Below, one piece after another: positions 7,143-9,537 of a stretch of DNA of 9,537 nucleotides. Each line of letters starts with the position of its first letter. Position 1 is the first letter of the stretch. Under the pieces are notes generated by a model, which was not told where the DNA came from, ran no database searches, and saw only the letters and a list, made by a program, of their open reading frames with translations. A program made the translations under genes and the position numbers. The DNA comes from CAZJDM01 sp964544765 (GTDB lineage: Bacteria > Bdellovibrionota_B > Oligoflexia > CAYFLR01): positions 1 through 9,537 of the forward strand of contig CAZJDM010000163.1 in assembly GCA_964544765.1 (NCBI GenBank), read 5' to 3'.

Positions 7143-7147
7143 TCTCT
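7108..7147. promoter_or_regulatory. Second hairpin with a seven-C loop (+ strand)
   Basis: AGAG-GCTCTT (7108-7117) pairs with AAGAGC-TT-CTCT (7136-7147): six pairs, then four more after a two-base bulge. The 18-base loop (7118-7135) includes C7 at 7123-7129, striking in such AT-rich DNA. In a + strand transcript the C-rich loop could bind G-rich Shine-Dalgarno sequences, including that of the next gene at 7233-7240. In a minus-strand transcript it becomes a G7 loop. It does not match any riboswitch I know. Confidence 0.5.
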
Positions 7148-7194
7148 ATTTGTAAGCTGTCCATCTCATTTTTTTCAACTGTTCGAATAAATAG

Positions 7195-7223
7195 TAGAAA
7201 TTAGATCAATGGTATTTTATATT
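7195..7223 (+). promoter_or_regulatory. Candidate housekeeping promoter for the dsbD gene group
   Basis: TAGAAA (7195-7200, 4 of 6 to TTGACA) is separated by 17 bases from TATATT (7218-7223, 5 of 6 to TATAAT). Transcription would start near 7230, leaving a very short leader containing only the G6 Shine-Dalgarno. Chance matches are common in AT-rich gaps. Confidence 0.3.
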
Positions 7224-7246
7224 ACTTTTTTGAGGGGGGTGAGTCG

Positions 7247-8485
7247 TTGTTAGATTTTTTATATAGTATTGATATTGCAACTTTTATTACCCAACGGGGA
7301 TGGTTTTTAACCTATAGTTTAGTATTTTTAGGTGGATTAGCTTTAAATCTCACTCCTTGTGTTTACCCTTTGATTCCAGTTACGATTGGGATTTTTGGTG
7401 GATATGATCAAGATACCAAAAGACATATCAAATTATTAATGGCTGTATTATATGTATTTGGTATATCTATTACCTATTCTCTACTGGGTTTGACTGCAGC
7501 GATAACCGGTCATATGCTGGGAGAGGTACTTCAAAGTCCAATTGTTTTAGTGATAATAAGTTTGGTTATGATCGTACTGGCGGGTTACCAATTTGGATTA
7601 GGCAATTTACAGTTACCCCTTAAATGGATGCAAAAAGCTTCCTTTAAAACCCGTGGATTAAGAAGTCTGGTGATGGGTTTAACTGTTGGTTTTGTAGCTG
7701 CTCCCTGTTTGGGTCCTTTTGTTCTAGCTTTGCTGACTTTTGTTGCTAAAATCCAAGATCCTGTTCAAGGATTTATTTTGTTTTTTATTCTGGCCTTGGG
7801 ATTGGGTTTACCGTATCTTTTTTTAGCCTATTATTCATCTTTATTATCTGCCTTGCCAAAATCGGGCCAATGGTTAGTATGGGTAAAAAAAGCCTTTGGA
7901 TTTTTATTATTTGAAATGGCTCTGTATTTTATTACGCCTTTATTACCTAGTTATTTGGTCGTAATAATGACAATTCTAATATTTTTATCAAGTGGAATAT
8001 ATTTAGGCTTAATTGAAGGATCCATTGCGAATGCCCGATTATTTTGGAAGACTTTGGGACGAGTTTTTTGTGTCATTACAATAATTATTTCTGTTGGCAT
8101 TTTCTGGCAAGGTACCACCAAGATTCCTAGCCCTAAGTGGGTTAAAGGAAATTTTAAGGATTTAGCTTCCCTGGTAGCCAAGGACCAACCGGTTATGGTT
8201 GATTTGACGGCTAAATGGTGTATTGCTTGTAAGGAATTTGATGAACATGTTTTTTCTGATCGGAATATTATTAGTAAATCCAAATATTTTAAAATGATAA
8301 AAATAGATTTAACCAATGCTAATGATATAGGGAATAAAGAATATATACAGATTTATGATATTAAGGGTCTGCCTTCAATTTTATTTTTTAATAACGGTAA
8401 AGAACTTAAAAATCTGAGAATAAATTCTTTGGTTCCTATTGAAAAAATGCTAAAAGCAATGAATGCTACTTTAATAGATCAATAA
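7247..8485 (+). CDS. dsbD: Thiol:disulfide interchange protein DsbD, beta-gamma form lacking the alpha domain
   Basis: This inner-membrane reductase normally carries electrons from cytosolic thioredoxin to periplasmic thiols. The 412 residues contain a CcdA-like membrane domain (about 20-287, roughly eight hydrophobic segments). Its redox cysteines are C38 in LTPCVYPLIPV and C154 in AAPCLGPFVL, matching the two membrane cysteines of E. coli DsbD. A periplasmic thioredoxin-like gamma domain follows with WCIACKEFD (C325, C328) and the cis-proline P376 in KGLPSILFF. The usual N-terminal periplasmic alpha domain (E. coli DsbD is about 565 residues) is absent and appears as the next gene. The start is TTG 7247, with no in-frame ATG nearby; the Shine-Dalgarno GAGGGGGG ends 7 bases upstream. 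The stop lies 19 bases before the alpha gene, so the two are almost certainly co-transcribed. Confidence 0.93.
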   Translation: MLDFLYSIDIATFITQRGWFLTYSLVFLGGLALNLTPCVYPLIPVTIGIFGGYDQDTKRHIKLLMAVLYVFGISITYSLLGLTAAITGHMLGEVLQSPIVLVIISLVMIVLAGYQFGLGNLQLPLKWMQKASFKTRGLRSLVMGLTVGFVAAPCLGPFVLALLTFVAKIQDPVQGFILFFILALGLGLPYLFLAYYSSLLSALPKSGQWLVWVKKAFGFLLFEMALYFITPLLPSYLVVIMTILIFLSSGIYLGLIEGSIANARLFWKTLGRVFCVITIIISVGIFWQGTTKIPSPKWVKGNFKDLASLVAKDQPVMVDLTAKWCIACKEFDEHVFSDRNIISKSKYFKMIKIDLTNANDIGNKEYIQIYDIKGLPSILFFNNGKELKNLRINSLVPIEKMLKAMNATLIDQ

Positions 8486-8504
8486 TAAGGGCAATGAGAT
8501 AAAA

Positions 8505-9104
8505 ATGACGAGGCATAACATATTTTTAATTATTGGACTAATGCTAATCTTTATGGAAGGGTTGGCTTATTGGGGCAAAACTAAAATCAACTCTTTATAT
8601 GCAATACTAGAGTTTCAGGATACTAAAAAAGCAAGTGTTAAAAATACTGGTAAGAAAGTTGAGATAAAGGAGAGGATGGTAATTGTCAAACCCCCAAAAA
8701 AAGTCAATATTGCTAAAGGAAAGTCAACTATTATTCAGGTTGAAGCAAGAGTTGCGTCTGGATATCATATTCAAGCTAATCCGGCTGGGAAATTTCTAAT
8801 TCCTACTACCTTGAGTATTAATTCTAATAATAACTGGAGTGTTGGATCTCCAATTTATCCCAAAGCTAAACTTTTTAGGATGAAAGTAAGTAAAAAAGAC
8901 ATTCCTGTATACGATGGTGATTTTGTTATCAATGTATCTTTAAAACCGGCACCATCTATATCTTTGGGAGATCATAATTTGGAAGGAAAGTTGACTTATC
9001 AGGCCTGTAATGAAGTTACTTGTTTTTTTGAAGAATCGATCAAGGTTAAAATTTTAGTGAATGTTTTTAAAGAAGAGAATAAGAAGGAGAATAAGGTAAA
9101 GTAA
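8505..9104 (+). CDS. Stand-alone DsbD alpha-like (DsbD_N) domain protein, membrane-anchored
   Basis: This is the probable detached alpha domain of DsbD, which takes electrons from the gamma domain and passes them to periplasmic substrate proteins. The protein has 199 residues: a hydrophobic N-terminal segment (about 5-23, signal anchor or signal peptide) and a Lys-rich linker. A beta-rich Ig-like part follows, starting near VIVKPPKKVNIAKGKSTIIQ (VEARVASGYHIQANPA and so on). It ends in LTYQACNEVTCFFEES, where C168 and C173 form the CxxxxC pair seen in DsbD_N (E. coli C103/C109, one residue wider). The tail is Lys/Glu-rich with a small repeat (EENKKENK; DNA GAGAATAAG at 9075-9083 and 9087-9095). 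The hydrophobic segment has no lipobox cysteine. The start ATG 8505 has a weak AAGGG 13 bases upstream. The gene abuts dtd. Function is inferred from domain and neighbour. Confidence 0.8.
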   Translation: MTRHNIFLIIGLMLIFMEGLAYWGKTKINSLYAILEFQDTKKASVKNTGKKVEIKERMVIVKPPKKVNIAKGKSTIIQVEARVASGYHIQANPAGKFLIPTTLSINSNNNWSVGSPIYPKAKLFRMKVSKKDIPVYDGDFVINVSLKPAPSISLGDHNLEGKLTYQACNEVTCFFEESIKVKILVNVFKEENKKENKVK

Positions 9105-9537
9105 ATGCGAGTAGTTATCCAGAGAGTTTCAAAAGCATCGGTCGCAATTGATGATAAGATTAAGGCTTCTATAGATACGGGGCTGTTATTACTTTTGGGG
9201 ATAGAACCAGCGGATACCACTCAGGATGCCGAGTGGTTAAGTAGAAAAATTGTTCAGATGAGGATTTTTACTGATGAAAATGGTTTGATGAATAAATCTT
9301 TATTAGATGTTAATGGCGATATAATATTAATTAGTCAATTTACCTTGCATGCTTCAGCCAAAAAGGGAAATCGACCTTCCTTTACTGGAGCGGCCAAACC
9401 AGAGATCGCAATACCTTTATATGAGGATATGATAGAAAAGTTAAAGGGACATCTTGGTAAAGATGTCCATACGGGTTCTTTCGGAGCTTATATGGAAGTA
9501 TCTCTTACCAACGATGGCCCTGTAACTATTATTCTCG
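9105..9537 (+). CDS. dtd: D-aminoacyl-tRNA deacylase (Dtd), 3' end cut by window
   Basis: This cytosolic homodimer hydrolyses D-amino acids (and glycine from tRNA-Ala) off mischarged tRNAs, a chiral proofreading step in translation. There are 144 full codons in the window. The start MRVVIQRVSKASVAID is typical, the SQFTL motif is at residues 77-81 (followed by HASAKKGNRPSF), and the Gly-cisPro motif is at G138-P139 in NDGPVTII. The E. coli enzyme is 145 residues, so only a few C-terminal residues should be missing. The ATG begins directly after the TAA of the alpha-domain gene, with AAGG at 9093-9096 eight bases upstream inside that gene, which implies translational coupling. There is no known functional link to thiol exchange; the pairing may simply be operon convenience. 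Confidence 0.96.
   Translation, partial: MRVVIQRVSKASVAIDDKIKASIDTGLLLLLGIEPADTTQDAEWLSRKIVQMRIFTDENGLMNKSLLDVNGDIILISQFTLHASAKKGNRPSFTGAAKPEIAIPLYEDMIEKLKGHLGKDVHTGSFGAYMEVSLTNDGPVTIIL

Noticed and set aside
7108..7147. Known riboswitch (c-di-GMP, fluoride, preQ1) in the gap before dsbD
   Set aside because: The C7 loop hairpin lacks the conserved bases and helices of these classes as I know them, and no expected target gene follows.
7209..7253. 14-codon leader frame overlapping the dsbD TTG start
   Set aside because: It has no convincing ribosome binding site, and it would not be transcribed intact if the promoter at 7195-7223 is real. I could not separate it from chance.
8494..8502. Two-codon frame ATGAGATAA before the alpha-domain gene
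   Set aside because: It lies only 2 bases after the AAGGG and encodes nothing; the ATG at 8505 gives the full-length protein.

Overview
The window is AT-rich, densely coded bacterial DNA, and every convincing protein gene lies on the + strand. The organism looks like a motile Gram-negative bacterium. The flagellin core (N-terminal MGLRIRTNVASL, then ILVRLRELGVQSASDT and an ERNYLNKE..EIDRI segment) resembles flagellins of the Bdellovibrionota (Bdellovibrio and Bacteriovorax relatives). The AT-richness fits the Bacteriovorax-like side of that group. This placement comes from remembered family patterns, not from a search. The DsbD-type thiol relay, which needs a periplasm, supports a two-membrane cell.

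Region 1 (1-5913) is a peptide ABC importer operon of the Dpp/Opp type. It holds a substrate-binding protein cut by the left edge, two inner-membrane permeases overlapping by 4 bases (ATGA), and two ATPases that each carry a C-terminal four-cysteine motif. The order A-B-C-D-F is the classic one. A 102-base gap with an interrupted palindrome separates the binding protein from the first permease, and a purine-rich gap of 99 bases precedes the first ATPase.

Region 2 (5914-7246) is a single short flagellin gene between two non-coding gaps. The upstream gap has a weak terminator candidate for the transporter operon, two weak sigma-28-like promoter candidates and a near-perfect 14-base direct repeat. 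The downstream gap of 176 bases is the most interesting part of the window. It holds two adjacent hairpins, one with a seven-C loop. The first hairpin reads as a textbook intrinsic terminator only on the minus strand, and a minus-strand promoter-like pair lies at the right distance. Together these outline a possible small RNA of about 74 bases convergent with flagellin. The C7 loop is also complementary to the G6 Shine-Dalgarno tract of the next gene.

Region 3 (7247-9537) is a tight gene group for periplasmic reducing power plus a translation quality-control enzyme. It starts with a DsbD that has only the membrane (beta) and thioredoxin (gamma) domains. The missing alpha domain follows as a separate membrane-anchored protein. 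Last comes D-aminoacyl-tRNA deacylase (Dtd), cut by the right edge within a few residues of its expected end. In the expected relay, cytosolic electrons (normally from thioredoxin) pass through the membrane part, the gamma domain and the alpha partner to periplasmic thiol proteins.

Most of the window is ordinary. I found no insertion sequence, CRISPR array, tRNA or rRNA. No gap longer than 300 bases lacks a gene; the largest, 272 bases, is upstream of flagellin.
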